A stretch of DNA of 64,000 nt from DASWJZ01 sp963805325 (GCA_963805325.1 CAWDTS010000004.1:310001-374000), one strand, 5' to 3'. Shown: positions 1 to 8,392, counted from the first letter of the stretch. The notes: generated by a model not told the origin, from the sequence alone. Numbers and translations: made by a program.

Positions 1-1965
1 GGGTGCGCCACCCGGAGCGTCATACATCGCAACCGCCGCGCCATCGGGCAGCGCCGGGCCGAGATCGGAGAAAGCCTGGCGAACGCGCTCTCTCACCGCG
101 TCGCGGACGTAGCGGCTGTCGTCGACAAGGAGCGACCGCAGCGAGGGATGGATCTCGCCGGAGAGGAGATCAAAGGCAGCGCGGGCGCTCGCGGCGTCGA
201 GCCCGACGACAGCGTTGTAGATTGCGTTGCCGGCGCCGAGGAGCTGCGCGGCGCCTGCGGTTGCGAACTGGTTCGGCGTCTCGGCCACGTCGGGGAAGTT
301 CGCGACGGTGGTGATCGTCAGATAGACTTGGTTCGCGATCGATTGATCGAGCGCGAAGTCGAGAAACGCCGAGTTGTCGATCACGCCGCCGAACGCGCCG
401 GCCCGCGTGCCTGCGTTCAGGATCAGATACGAGGCTCCGTCCGTGTAGGTGCCCGGAGTCGCCAGCACGGACACCATCGCCGTCGGGTCGATGGTGGCCG
501 TGCCGCTGACGACAACCTCGTCGGCATTCATCGGATCGATCTCGACCTGGAACAAAGAGCCGGCGTTGAACTGCAGGTCGCCGGCAATATTGAGCGTTCC
601 GATGGAATTGCCGGGCGCGATCGTGCCGCCGTTACTGACGGTGCCGGTGATCGTCCCGCCGCCGCCGAGAACAGCGCCGGGCATGATCGTCACGGTCGGG
701 CTGGTCAATTGCCCGTTGACGCTGAGCAGGCCGCTGGTCGCAGTCGTGCTGGAGGAGAAGGTCGCGCTGCCGGTCAGCGCAGTGGTGCCCTGCATCGACA
801 GCGTTTCGAAGCTCAAGAATTTGCCGAGCAACTCTGCGCCGGTTCCCATCAGCACGAGATTGTCGGTGCCGGAGCCGCCCTGCACGTTGCCGCCGAGTAC
901 CGAGCCGGTGCCCAGATTGAGCGTGTGGGTCGCGCTGCCTTTGAACAGGATGGCACGGCCGCCGTCGGTGCTTTCGATCGTGCCGGCGTTGGTGATCGAG
1001 CCGGCGCCCGTGAAGCTGATGCCGGCATCGCCCGTGGTGCTGTTCGATGTGAACGACCGGATCGTGCCGTCGTTCGTCAGCGAGCCGCCGGCGTCGAACT
1101 CGATCGCGGAGCCGCCGGATTGAGCCTTCGACGCCTCGATGGTGCCGTGGTTGACGATCGAGGTCGCGCCGGAACCGTTGGCCCAGATGCCATTGTAGGC
1201 ACCGAGAATCTGGGCGCCGGCGTTGTTGGTCACCGTTCCGTAGTCGACCGCGACGCCAGTGCCGTAACCGGCGTCGTTGCTCTGGATCAGACCGCTGTTC
1301 GTCACGATGTGGCTGGTGCCGAGGATCATCGACACAGCGTTCTGCTCGTCGTGGCCGACGATGCTTCCGGTCGCGTAATTGATCACCGTGCCGTTGCCGG
1401 AAATGCCGATCACTTGGCCTTCGCTGGTGATCATTCCCGCGTTCGTCACCATGCCTTGGATCGGGGCGGAGGAGGTGCCGATGACGATGGCGCCGTAAGT
1501 GCCGTGGATGGTGGCCCCAAGCTGATTGTCGACCGTGCCGCTGGTGCCGCCGACGATCCAGATGCCGTTGGAGCCATTGACGCCGGCGTCGATGGTACCG
1601 GCATTGATGACGCTGCCGCCCGCGACGAAATGCACGGCATCGCCGAAATCGGCCGGCGCAATGGTGCCCTCGTTGGTCAGGGTCCAGGCTTGAGTCGAGG
1701 CGCAGATCGCGGCGAGAGCCATCGAGCTGGACGGCGGCAATGGGCAGCTGAAATTGAACGCCGTGTTGGAAACCGTCACGCCCGGCAGCACCCGCGCGGT
1801 CGTGCCGGCGAAACCGTCGAGGACGATGCCGTTGGTGGTGTCAGCCGTGATCCCGACGTCGTCCGCGAGCGCCGGGCCGACCATGGGGAAACTCGCCCCG
1901 AGAGAGAAACAACAGATGACGGCAGCAAGTACGCATGAAACGCGCACGCGACGAAACAAGCCCAT
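1..1965 (-). CDS. Autotransporter outer-membrane protein, N-terminal passenger (C-terminal barrel beyond window)
   Basis: The frame is open from an ATG at 1965 to the window edge, about 655 residues. It begins with a signal peptide (basic start, hydrophobic core, then AxA near residue 36). The passenger is a long beta-helix-like region rich in G, T, N and V, with repeated units of the type N-x-G-T-I and NAGTI/NAGM. The last 60 residues before the edge include LSGEIHPSLRS and a DSRYVRDAV-type stretch, the segment that in this family lies just before the translocating beta-barrel, so the barrel should follow outside the window. A G-rich Shine-Dalgarno sits just before the ATG. The likely role is a secreted or surface-anchored adhesin; the ligand cannot be read from sequence. 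The long plus-strand ORF opposite it is an antisense shadow. Confidence 0.88.
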   Translation of the reverse strand, partial: MGLFRRVRVSCVLAAVICCFSLGASFPMVGPALADDVGITADTTNGIVLDGFAGTTARVLPGVTVSNTAFNFSCPLPPSSSMALAAICASTQAWTLTNEGTIAPADFGDAVHFVAGGSVINAGTIDAGVNGSNGIWIVGGTSGTVDNQLGATIHGTYGAIVIGTSSAPIQGMVTNAGMITSEGQVIGISGNGTVINYATGSIVGHDEQNAVSMILGTSHIVTNSGLIQSNDAGYGTGVAVDYGTVTNNAGAQILGAYNGIWANGSGATSIVNHGTIEASKAQSGGSAIEFDAGGSLTNDGTIRSFTSNSTTGDAGISFTGAGSITNAGTIESTDGGRAILFKGSATHTLNLGTGSVLGGNVQGGSGTDNLVLMGTGAELLGKFLSFETLSMQGTTALTGSATFSSSTTATSGLLSVNGQLTSPTVTIMPGAVLGGGGTITGTVSNGGTIAPGNSIGTLNIAGDLQFNAGSLFQVEIDPMNADEVVVSGTATIDPTAMVSVLATPGTYTDGASYLILNAGTRAGAFGGVIDNSAFLDFALDQSIANQVYLTITTVANFPDVAETPNQFATAGAAQLLGAGNAIYNAVVGLDAASARAAFDLLSGEIHPSLRSLLVDDSRYVRDAVRERVRQAFSDLGPALPDGAAVAMYDAPGGAP

Positions 1966-2049
1966 CGAACCCCCCCGGGCGAAACTCCACGGGAAGCTAT
2001 GGGAAGGAGGTCGTGCTGCAGAACTATCCGATCAGATGGAATCGCAGGC

Positions 2050-2793
2050 TTACGGCTGGACGAGCCGGTGGTAGACCGCGAGCGCGGTCAGCTGCGCGCG
2101 GGTCTTTACGCCGAACTTCTTCTTCGCCTGCTCGATGCGCCAATGCGCGGTCGCCTCGGCGATGCCGAGGATTTCGCCGATCTCCCAGTCGCTCTTGCCG
2201 GCGAGGAGCCATTTGACGCATTCGATCTCGCCGGGCGAGAGGCGTCCCGAAGCCGCCCGGTTTCGCGCGAGGTCCGGCGCCATGATCTGGCGGAGCCGCT
2301 CGTGCAGATAGATCGCCATCATGTGGAGAGCGACGCGGTGGCGCCGCGGCATTTCCGTTTCCTGGCCTGCGAAGGTGACGAGGCCGCGATAGCCGCGGGC
2401 GCTGTGGATCGGTACGGCGATCCCTTCGGTCCAGCCGCTGGAGCCGGTGATGTCGAGCATGCGCATTTTGTCCTTCTCGCCATGATGGCGGACGCGCAAC
2501 TCGCTGATCGTTGCCGGGTGGATATGCCGGTAGGCATGATCCACGGTGGGATCGGCGGCGGCCAGGTTTTCGCCGACATAGAGATCGATCCAGAAGCTCG
2601 GCCAGCCGGATACGAAGAAGGCGGCGAGGTCGGACGTGCCGGGCCGAGGCAGCGCGCCGACCGCGAAGGTCGAGAATCCCATACCCCCGCCGGCGCGGCG
2701 CGTTTCTTCAAGGATGGGTTCGGCTGCATCGAGCGCCCTGATCCGCTCGATGAAGTCGAAGGCGTAGTCGCGGCCGAGCCGGTGCTCGAGCAT
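2050..2793 (-). CDS. LuxR-family transcriptional regulator (autoinducer-binding type, LuxR solo)
   Basis: This 247-residue protein has the two-domain LuxR layout: an autoinducer-binding domain at about 15-165 and a GerE/LuxR helix-turn-helix at about 185-247. Ligand-pocket landmarks are W68, Y72 and the D81-P82 pair followed by TV; a glycine at 124 fits the usual pocket glycine. The tryptophan expected about 14 residues after the DP pair is absent (the region reads HPATISE). In the DNA-binding domain E189, V193 and G199 match the conserved E-x3-L-x5-G pattern. No LuxI-type synthase occurs in the window, so this is a LuxR solo here. The autotransporter gene follows 84 bases downstream on the same strand. 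An AGGGGC-type ribosome site precedes the ATG. The ligand could be an acyl-homoserine lactone or another signal. Confidence 0.9.
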   Translation of the reverse strand: MLEHRLGRDYAFDFIERIRALDAAEPILEETRRAGGGMGFSTFAVGALPRPGTSDLAAFFVSGWPSFWIDLYVGENLAAADPTVDHAYRHIHPATISELRVRHHGEKDKMRMLDITGSSGWTEGIAVPIHSARGYRGLVTFAGQETEMPRRHRVALHMMAIYLHERLRQIMAPDLARNRAASGRLSPGEIECVKWLLAGKSDWEIGEILGIAEATAHWRIEQAKKKFGVKTRAQLTALAVYHRLVQP

Positions 2794-2902
2794 CGGAAGC
2801 CCCTGCGATGCAAACCCCGGGCGATACTACGCGAGGGTGGGGCGAACGGACAATGCTTTGTAAATGAAGTAGAATTTCGCGTCCCGCTCGCGTGGGGCGA
2901 GC

Positions 2903-2928
2903 AAAAAAAGAGCCGCTCGGGGCGGCTC
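2903..2928 (-). terminator. Rho-independent terminator
   Basis: GAGCCGC (2910-2916) pairs with GCGGCTC (2922-2928) around a five-base loop. On the minus strand the stem is followed by seven T (2903-2909). It would end the candidate sRNA or the transcript from the 51-residue gene before luxR begins at 2793. Confidence 0.85.
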
Positions 2929-3010
2929 TAGAGAGTAACAGGGAGGCGTCAAACAGAGTGGGCAAGAGCCACTCGCGTCCATCGCTGGACAGGGAGCATT
3001 AAGCTCCCCC
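2903..3010 (-). ncRNA. Candidate small RNA with three hairpins, a CCUCCC linker and a terminator
   Basis: Read on the minus strand, this stretch forms consecutive perfect hairpins: GGGAGC/GCTCCC (2992-3008, loop of 5), GTCCA/TGGAC (2977-2990, loop of 4) and GAGTGG/CCACTC (2956-2974, loop of 7). An apparently single-stranded linker carrying CGCCTCCCTG follows, then a GC-rich stem and seven T. No ORF of coding character occupies it. The CCUCCC linker is complementary to Shine-Dalgarno sequences, as in several alphaproteobacterial trans-acting sRNAs. I cannot assign it to a named family. The 5' end is set at the GGGGG before the first hairpin and is a guess; no convincing promoter was found. It could instead be the 3' untranslated region of the 51-residue gene upstream. 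Confidence 0.55.
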
Positions 3011-3136
3011 AAAGGTTAACGCCGCGTAAACGGGCACGACTTTTTTATAGGCGGTCCATTCAAAGCGGATGCGAGCGGCTCGCCCATCGCCCGTCTGTTG
3101 TAAGTGGTGCTGATGGCAAGCGCATGAGTGCGGCGG

Positions 3137-3292
3137 CTATATCTGAAAATCGATGTCCGTCTCTATGAGGCTTCCCGCCTCCATGCGCGCTATGTCGAGC
3201 AAGTAAGCCAGGAACGGCAAGCCGAGTAGCACCGCCGTTTCGCGTTGCGCTTCAAGGCTTGCGATGAGTAAAGCGATTACCTCCTCCGGCAT
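3137..3292 (-). CDS. Small hypothetical protein, 51 residues
   Basis: I chose the ATG at 3292 because a GGGGGG run lies 4-9 bases before it; the longer frame starting at 3370 begins with unlikely residues. The product is acidic and hydrophobic: LIASLEAQRETAVLLGLPF then LAYLLDIARMEAG, which would form two amphipathic helices. Codon use looks like real coding DNA and the hydrophobic residues fall on helix faces. No known domain is recognised. It may be a small regulatory or membrane-associated protein of the Hyphomicrobiales. The candidate sRNA region lies 127 bases downstream on the same strand. Confidence 0.55.
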   Translation of the reverse strand: MPEEVIALLIASLEAQRETAVLLGLPFLAYLLDIARMEAGSLIETDIDFQI

Positions 3293-3419
3293 GGGCCCCC
3301 CAAAAGTCTTCCGCCGCGTTGCCGAAGTAACTACATCCCGACGCAAGATGTACGCAACCCTTGCGGGCAAAGAAATTTAGCCCCAGCGTATAGTAGAGTA
3401 CATAATGTCGGCAGGCGCA

Positions 3420-3611
3420 TTACCGCCGGAAGAACGAGTCGGCTGCCTTCCGGTGTTTCTCCTTCGCCTCGATCTCGCCGGTCAGCCGGGCGATTTCGTC
3501 CTGGTAGAGGGTGATCCGCGCCTTCAACTCATCGATCGACAGGTCAGCGAGGATCTCCCCTGGCTCCGGCTTTGGACGTTTGCGAGGCCGGTCGTCGTCG
3601 AGAAAGGACAT
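3420..3611 (-). CDS. DUF1192 family small protein
   Basis: This is a 63-residue protein: an acidic/basic N-terminus (LDDDRPRKR), a PGEILADLS segment, then a coiled coil (DELKARITLYQDEIARL) and the conserved AADSFF end. The order matches DUF1192, short alphaproteobacterial proteins of unknown function. The start at 3611 gives the family length; a longer frame reading upstream through the divergent gene is not supported. It is divergent from the quinone oxidoreductase gene, an arrangement common in this order. Its function is unknown. Confidence 0.88.
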   Translation of the reverse strand: MSFLDDDRPRKRPKPEPGEILADLSIDELKARITLYQDEIARLTGEIEAKEKHRKAADSFFRR

Positions 3612-3720
3612 GGCGTTCCCCTGTCTGCTCCTTGGGCGGCAGGATAACAGCCGCCGCGGTTCAATGTCAGCGTCGGCGGTGCTAGGACCTGTGGGTGTGG
3701 TGCGGGGTGAAGGAGGCGAG

Positions 3721-4725
3721 ATGGCGGGCCATCCGACAACGATGCGGGCAGTGACGATTCCGGAGCCCGGCGGGCCGGAGGTGCTGACGATCGAGGATCG
3801 GCCGGTGCCGGAGGTCGGGGAGGGTGAGATCCTGGTCGCCGTCGCCGCCGCCGGCGTGAACCGGCCCGACGTCATGCAGCGCAAGGGCAACTATCCGCCG
3901 CCGCCCGGCGCGCCCGACATTCCAGGGCTTGAGATCTCCGGCCTCGTCGTCGCGTCGGGCGAGGGTGCGACGCGCTTCAAGGAGGGCGACGAGGTGATCG
4001 CGCTCGTGCCCGGCGGCGGCTACGCGGATTATTGCGTGGTTGACGAGAGGATTGCGTTGCCGCTGCCGGAGCCGCTGACGCTGGTCGAAGGCGCGGGCGT
4101 GCCGGAGACCACCTTCACGGTCTGGCACAATGTCTTCGAGCGCGGCGGGCTTCGCCCGGGCGAATGGCTGCTCGTGCACGGTGGGGCGAGCGGCATCGGG
4201 ACCACCGCGATCCAGCTTGCCAAGGCGTTCGGCGCTTTCGTGGTCGCGACGGCCGGCACCGATCAGAAGTGCAAGGCCGCCAAGCAGCTCGGCGCCGACC
4301 ATGCGATCAATTACAAGACCACCGACTTCGTGGAGGCGACGATCGAGGCCTCGCTCGGGCATGGCGCCGACGTGATCGTCGACATGGTGGGCGGCGACTA
4401 TCTCATGCGCAATTGCGCCGCGGCCGCTCCCGAAGGGCGCATCGTGCAGATATCGACGCTTGCCGGTGCGAAGACGGAGATCGACCTTCGCCATATCATG
4501 ATGAAACGGCTGACGCTGACCGGCTCGACGCTCAGGAACCGACCGGTCCCCTTCAAGGCGGAGCTTGCGCGGGCGCTTGAGGAGACGGTGTGGCCGATTG
4601 TCGGGATGGGGCGCTACAAGCCGGTGATCGACAGCGTCTTCCCGCTTGAGGAGGTGGTCGAGGCGCACCGCCGGATCGATTCCGGCGAGCATTTCGGGAA
4701 GATCATCCTGACGATGGCGGATTAG
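3721..4725 (+). CDS. NAD(P)H-quinone oxidoreductase, zeta-crystallin-like (MDR superfamily)
   Basis: This 334-residue zinc-free medium-chain oxidoreductase would reduce quinones with NADPH in the cytoplasm. The N-terminal GroES-like domain covers about 1-130 (GVNRPD at 45-50, PGLEISG near 68-74). The nucleotide-binding fold starts at HGGASGIG (153-160), the glycine-rich motif of the quinone reductase group, and the zinc ligands of alcohol dehydrogenases are missing. The ATG at 3721 has AAGGAGG just upstream; earlier in-frame starts run into the DUF1192 gene. The substrate could be a quinone or another enone. It ends 152 bases before trcR. Confidence 0.9.
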   Translation: MAGHPTTMRAVTIPEPGGPEVLTIEDRPVPEVGEGEILVAVAAAGVNRPDVMQRKGNYPPPPGAPDIPGLEISGLVVASGEGATRFKEGDEVIALVPGGGYADYCVVDERIALPLPEPLTLVEGAGVPETTFTVWHNVFERGGLRPGEWLLVHGGASGIGTTAIQLAKAFGAFVVATAGTDQKCKAAKQLGADHAINYKTTDFVEATIEASLGHGADVIVDMVGGDYLMRNCAAAAPEGRIVQISTLAGAKTEIDLRHIMMKRLTLTGSTLRNRPVPFKAELARALEETVWPIVGMGRYKPVIDSVFPLEEVVEAHRRIDSGEHFGKIILTMAD

Positions 4726-4766
4726 GCCGCAGCGATCCTTCTCCGCATGCAGGAAAGCTGTCTTCC

Positions 4767-4795
4767 TTGCCTCTTTCCCGCCGGTTGAATATATG
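4767..4795 (+). promoter_or_regulatory. Candidate sigma-70-type promoter for trcR
   Basis: TTGCCT (4767-4772) and TATATG (4790-4795) are separated by 17 bases and lie 80-110 bases upstream of the trcR start. The prediction is by eye. Confidence 0.45.
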
Positions 4796-4877
4796 AGGGC
4801 GAATTCCCGTCATTCTCGACGTCGAATGCGGCTTTCCCGGCCGAAATCCCCGGGAGAGCGCTTGAGGAGGATTTTTC

Positions 4878-5607
4878 ATGGCGACAGCCCCGCTCATGCC
4901 CAAGGCCACCGCCGTCTGGCTGCTCGACAACACCACGCTCACCTTCGACCAGGTGGCGGCTTTCTGCGTTCTGCATCCGCTTGAGGTCAAGGCGATCGCC
5001 GACGGCGACGCGGCGCAGGGGATCAAGGGCATGGACCCGATCCTCTCCGGCCAGCTCACGCGCGCGGAGATCGAGAAGGGGCAGGGCGACCAGACTTACC
5101 GCATGAAGATCCTGGAGCCGAAGGTGCGCGTGCCAGAGGTGAAGCGGCGCGGGCCGCGCTACACGCCGGTCTCCAAGCGCCAGGACCGACCGAATGCGAT
5201 CCTGTGGCTGGTGCGCAATCATGCGGAGCTGAAGGATTCGGCGATCATGCGCCTCGTCGGCACCACCAAGCCGACCATCCAGGCGATCCGCGACCGCACG
5301 CATTGGAACTCCGCGACGCTGGCGCCCACCGATCCGGTGACGCTCGGGCTCTGCTCGCAGCTTGAGCTCGACATGGAGGTCCGGAAGGCCGCGAAGGCGG
5401 CGCCGCCGCCGGCGGAGCCGCAGGGTGCGCGGCTTCTCTCCGCCGAGGAGACGACGGCGCTTCGCGCGCGACAGGAGGAGTCGGAAGCTGCGGCGCGTCA
5501 CGCTCTTCACCGGCGAAGGGTCCGGGGAGCGAAGCAGCGGCGCCGGGATCGACGCCGACTTCGTGTTCGCCCGACTGAAATCGATCAAGAGAGACGACGA
5601 AGACTGA
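4878..5607 (+). CDS. trcR: Cell-cycle transcriptional regulator TrcR (DUF1013), with apparent frameshift near its C-terminus
   Basis: The first 200 residues match the DUF1013/TrcR family: LMPKATAVWLLDN, HPLEVKAIADG, AAQGIKGMDPI, a GPRYTPVSKRQDRPNAILWL block and GTTKPTIQ, an HTH-like stretch. TrcR associates with RNA polymerase and regulates cell-cycle genes in alphaproteobacteria. The start at 4878 has GAGGAGG in front. After about 5480-5500 the frame turns into arginine-rich nonsense running to 5750, whereas the next frame encodes the expected end (LFTGEGSGERSSG, then DADFVFARLKSI and DDED) and stops at 5607. One extra base, or two missing, near 5485-5500 explains this. Because the protein is highly conserved, a sequencing error is more likely than loss. 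Confidence 0.85.
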
Positions 5608-5644
5608 TCGTGCCGCGGCACGGTCGCCGCAAAGGACCAAGACC

Positions 5645-6391
5645 GTGCCGAGCTTTGAATTTCTCTCCGACCCGCTCTTCGCTGTCGCTGCCGTCGCGGC
5701 GCTTGCAGCCTCGACGGTGCGCGGCTTCTCCGGTTTCGGCGCCGGCCTGATCTTCATGCCGGTCGCGGCGGCGTGTTTCGGGCCGAAGGTTGCCGCCGGC
5801 GTCCTCTACATCATCGACACGATTCTGATCCTGCCCCTCGCCGCGCAGGCGGTCAGCAGGGTCGACTGGCGCGAGATCGCGCCGCTCGGTATCGGCGCCG
5901 CGGTGATGGTGCCGGCCGGCGTTGCGGTGCTCGTCTATGTCGATCCGATCCCGCTTCGCTGGGGCCTCTCACTTGCAATCCTCGTTTCGGTCGGCCTTCT
6001 GGCCGCCGGCTGGCGGTATCATGGCCCGACCCGCCTCTGGGCCTCGCTTCTCGTCGGCGCGGCTTCCGGCTTCATGAGCGGATCGGCGCAGATCCCGGGG
6101 CCTCCGGTTCTGATCTACTGGCTCGGGCGGCAGGTGGTCTCGGCTACGGTGCGCGCGAACGCCTTCGTCTTCTTCCTGTTCACGACCTGCATCTCCGGCG
6201 TGGCGCTCTATGTGGGCGGCATCTTCACGACCGAGGTGTTGACGCGCTCGCTCGCGCTCTTTCCGATCTACGGGCTTGGGATGATCGTCGGCAGCCGGCT
6301 CTTCGGACGCGCCAGCGAGAGCACGTACCGAAGGGTCGCCTATGTGACGATCCTCGTTTCGGCGATCGTGTCGATGCCGGTGTTCGGGTAG
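5645..6391 (+). CDS. TSUP family transporter (TauE/SafE-type exporter)
   Basis: This 248-residue protein has about eight hydrophobic segments, the usual size of the sulfite exporter TauE/SafE family. Family landmarks are the early RGFSGFGAGLIFMP segment (about 20-40) and the repeat-related GAASGFMSGSAQIPGPPV segment (about 137-155), the paired glycine/proline-rich signatures of the two inverted halves. It would export a small organic or sulfur anion across the inner membrane; the substrate is not evident. The start is GTG at 5645 with AAAGGA upstream. It follows trcR by 37 bases and may be cotranscribed. Confidence 0.88.
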   Translation: MPSFEFLSDPLFAVAAVAALAASTVRGFSGFGAGLIFMPVAAACFGPKVAAGVLYIIDTILILPLAAQAVSRVDWREIAPLGIGAAVMVPAGVAVLVYVDPIPLRWGLSLAILVSVGLLAAGWRYHGPTRLWASLLVGAASGFMSGSAQIPGPPVLIYWLGRQVVSATVRANAFVFFLFTTCISGVALYVGGIFTTEVLTRSLALFPIYGLGMIVGSRLFGRASESTYRRVAYVTILVSAIVSMPVFG

Positions 6392-6456
6392 GGAGTGGGG
6401 ACGGGGCTGCGATAGGAGTCCCGTTCCAGTCCCCAGTCCCCAATCCCTAATTCCGA
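6389..6456. repeat. Inverted repeat between convergent genes
   Basis: TAGGGAGTGGGGAC on the left is matched by the reverse complement of GTCCCCAATCCCTA on the right with one mismatch, and extra CAGTCCCC copies lie between. It fills the gap between the convergent TSUP and yebC genes. It may act as a bidirectional terminator or be a short mobile palindrome. Confidence 0.5.
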
Positions 6457-6457
6457 A

Positions 6458-7207
6458 CTATGCCGCGGAGAGCTGCTCGAGCGTCGCTTCGTCGAGGTCG
6501 TAATTGGCGTAGACGTTCTGCACGTCGTCGTCGTCGTCGAGCGCGGCTATCAGCTTCATCAGGGTCTCCGCCTTTTCGGCTTCGACCGGCGTCAGCGTCT
6601 GCGGTTTCCAGACGGCGCGCACGGATTCCGCTTCGCGGAGCTTTTCCTCGAGCGCGCGCGCAACCGTGCCCATGTCCTCGAACGCCGTCTGGATGACGTG
6701 GCCGTCGTCGTCGCTCGCGACGTCGCTCGCGCCCGCCTCGATCGCCGCTTCCAGCACGGTATCGGCGTCGCCGACGGACGCCGGATAGACGATCTCGCCG
6801 ACACGGTCGAACATGAAGCTAACGGAGTTGGCCTCGCCCATCGCACCGCCGTGCTTGGTGAAATAGGAGCGCAGCGCGCCCGCCGTGCGATTCCTGTTGT
6901 CGGTCAGCGCCTCGACGATGAGCGCGACGCCGCCTGGGCCATAGCCCTCGTAGCGCACTTCTTCGTAGGCGTCGGCATCGCCGCCCGACCCCTTGTTGAT
7001 GGCGCGCTCGATATTGTCCTTCGGCATCGACTGCGCGCGGGCGTTCTGGATGGCGAGGCGCAGCCGCGCATTGCCGTCGGGGTCCGGTCCGCCGACCTTC
7101 GCGGCGACCGTCACTTCGCGCGCGAGCTTGGAGAACAGCTTGGAGCGCGCAGCGTCCTGCCGCCCCTTCTTGTGCATGATGTTCTTGAACTGGGAATGGC
7201 CTGCCAT
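6458..7207 (-). CDS. YebC/PmpR family protein
   Basis: This 249-residue protein is of typical family length. It begins with the signature MAGHSQFKNIMHKKGRQD, followed by KLFSKLAREV, the conserved MPKDNIERAI stretch and RYEGYGPGGVA. The family includes DNA-binding regulators such as PmpR and, in recent work, ribosome-associated factors that relieve stalling; either role is possible here. I placed the start at 7207, where the conserved MAGHSQ begins, not at the upstream in-frame ATG. The end is acidic (DDDDD) and normal for the family. Confidence 0.95.
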   Translation of the reverse strand: MAGHSQFKNIMHKKGRQDAARSKLFSKLAREVTVAAKVGGPDPDGNARLRLAIQNARAQSMPKDNIERAINKGSGGDADAYEEVRYEGYGPGGVALIVEALTDNRNRTAGALRSYFTKHGGAMGEANSVSFMFDRVGEIVYPASVGDADTVLEAAIEAGASDVASDDDGHVIQTAFEDMGTVARALEEKLREAESVRAVWKPQTLTPVEAEKAETLMKLIAALDDDDDVQNVYANYDLDEATLEQLSAA

Positions 7208-7315
7208 AGGGGCCTCTGTCACTCACTCTTCATGTCAGGTGGGTGGGCGGAGGATATAGGCGGCGGAGAAACGGGCGTAAAGCCGTCCGCAGGCACTTCG
7301 AGCAGCGCCGGCGGC

Positions 7316-8392
7316 TCAGGGCGTCCGCAGGCGCAAGATCGCCGTGAGCGGCCGGTCGGCGAGCCGATAGATGGCACGCCGGCAGGGCGGCTCGACGAAG
7401 CGCCAGATCGCCCATGCGGAAGCGATCATGAAGGCGACGGTCAGCGCGACGAGAACTGGAGCGGCGAAGACGCCCTCGAAGCGGTTGAGCAGCATGAAGC
7501 CGACATGCTGATGCAGGAGATAGAGCGGGTAGGTCAGCCCGCCGATCGCGGCGACGGTGGCGGAAGGGATCGGCAGGCCGCGGATGTGGACGGCGGCGGC
7601 GACCAGGGTGATGGCGCCGAGGCCGCAGAGGATGAGCGCCGTCGTGCTCGTTGCCGAGTGGTAGTGGTCGCGGAACCAGGCCGCGCCGATCATGACCTGG
7701 TCGAGCGCGACCAGAACCGAGAGGACCAGCAGCGTCAGGGTCAGCACGCTGCGGTCGCCGCGGCGAAGCAGATAGATGACGACGCCGGCGACGAAGAAAC
7801 CGCTATGGTCCGTCACGAAGAGCTTCTGCAGGATGCCGAAGCCGAGCAGATGCTCGTTCAGCATCGATATCGCGAGCCAGACGATCAGGATGATCTGCGT
7901 GAATCGCGGGAAGAGCCCGGCCGCGATCAGAAGCGCCATCCAGCCGTAGAAGACGAGCTCGTAGGCGATCGACCAGTAGGCGCCGTCCATGAAGGGTTGG
8001 CCGGCGATCGGCGAGAAGATGAAGAGGTTCGCCACCCACTGCTCTAGCGAGGCGTCAAAGCGCGGCGCGCCGATCAGCATCGTCACCAGGAACGTCAGCG
8101 TCATGCAGACGACGAAGGCCGGATAGATGCGCGCGAAGCGGGCCACGGCGAATTGCAGCCAGTGCCGGCCCTCCGCCGACCAGGCGATCACGAAGCCGCT
8201 GATGACGAAGAAGAGGTCGACGCCGAGATAGCCGTATTTCGTGATGGGCACGAGCGCCGGCAGCGATACGCGCGTCAGATCGTCGGCGGCGGCGCCGCGA
8301 AACGAATAGTGGAAGATAACGACGCTCAGCGCCGCAAAGAGCCGCAGGACGTCGAGGCCTTCGATCCGATCGCGCACCGTGGAACCGCTCAC
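7316..8392 (-). CDS. Acyltransferase 3 family membrane protein
   Basis: This 358-residue protein has about ten membrane segments. It starts with the family signature: DRIEGLDVLRLFAALSVV then FHY, the histidine being the expected catalytic residue, followed by GYLGVDLFFVISGFVIA. The R-x10-H pattern and the length fit acyltransferase 3 (OafA/NodX type), enzymes that acetylate or succinylate surface polysaccharides or other exported glycans. Translation starts at GTG 8392. There is no polysaccharide gene cluster around it, so the acceptor is unknown. Confidence 0.92.
   Translation of the reverse strand: MSGSTVRDRIEGLDVLRLFAALSVVIFHYSFRGAAADDLTRVSLPALVPITKYGYLGVDLFFVISGFVIAWSAEGRHWLQFAVARFARIYPAFVVCMTLTFLVTMLIGAPRFDASLEQWVANLFIFSPIAGQPFMDGAYWSIAYELVFYGWMALLIAAGLFPRFTQIILIVWLAISMLNEHLLGFGILQKLFVTDHSGFFVAGVVIYLLRRGDRSVLTLTLLVLSVLVALDQVMIGAAWFRDHYHSATSTTALILCGLGAITLVAAAVHIRGLPIPSATVAAIGGLTYPLYLLHQHVGFMLLNRFEGVFAAPVLVALTVAFMIASAWAIWRFVEPPCRRAIYRLADRPLTAILRLRTP

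Noticed and set aside
148..1938. 596-codon plus-strand ORF
   Set aside because: It is antisense in codon phase to the autotransporter. Its residues (R, A, G, D rich) show no domain, whereas the minus strand has a signal peptide and beta-helix repeats.
2794..2905. Possible lux box upstream of luxR
   Set aside because: I found no 18-20 base dyad with the CTG/CAG arms typical of lux boxes.
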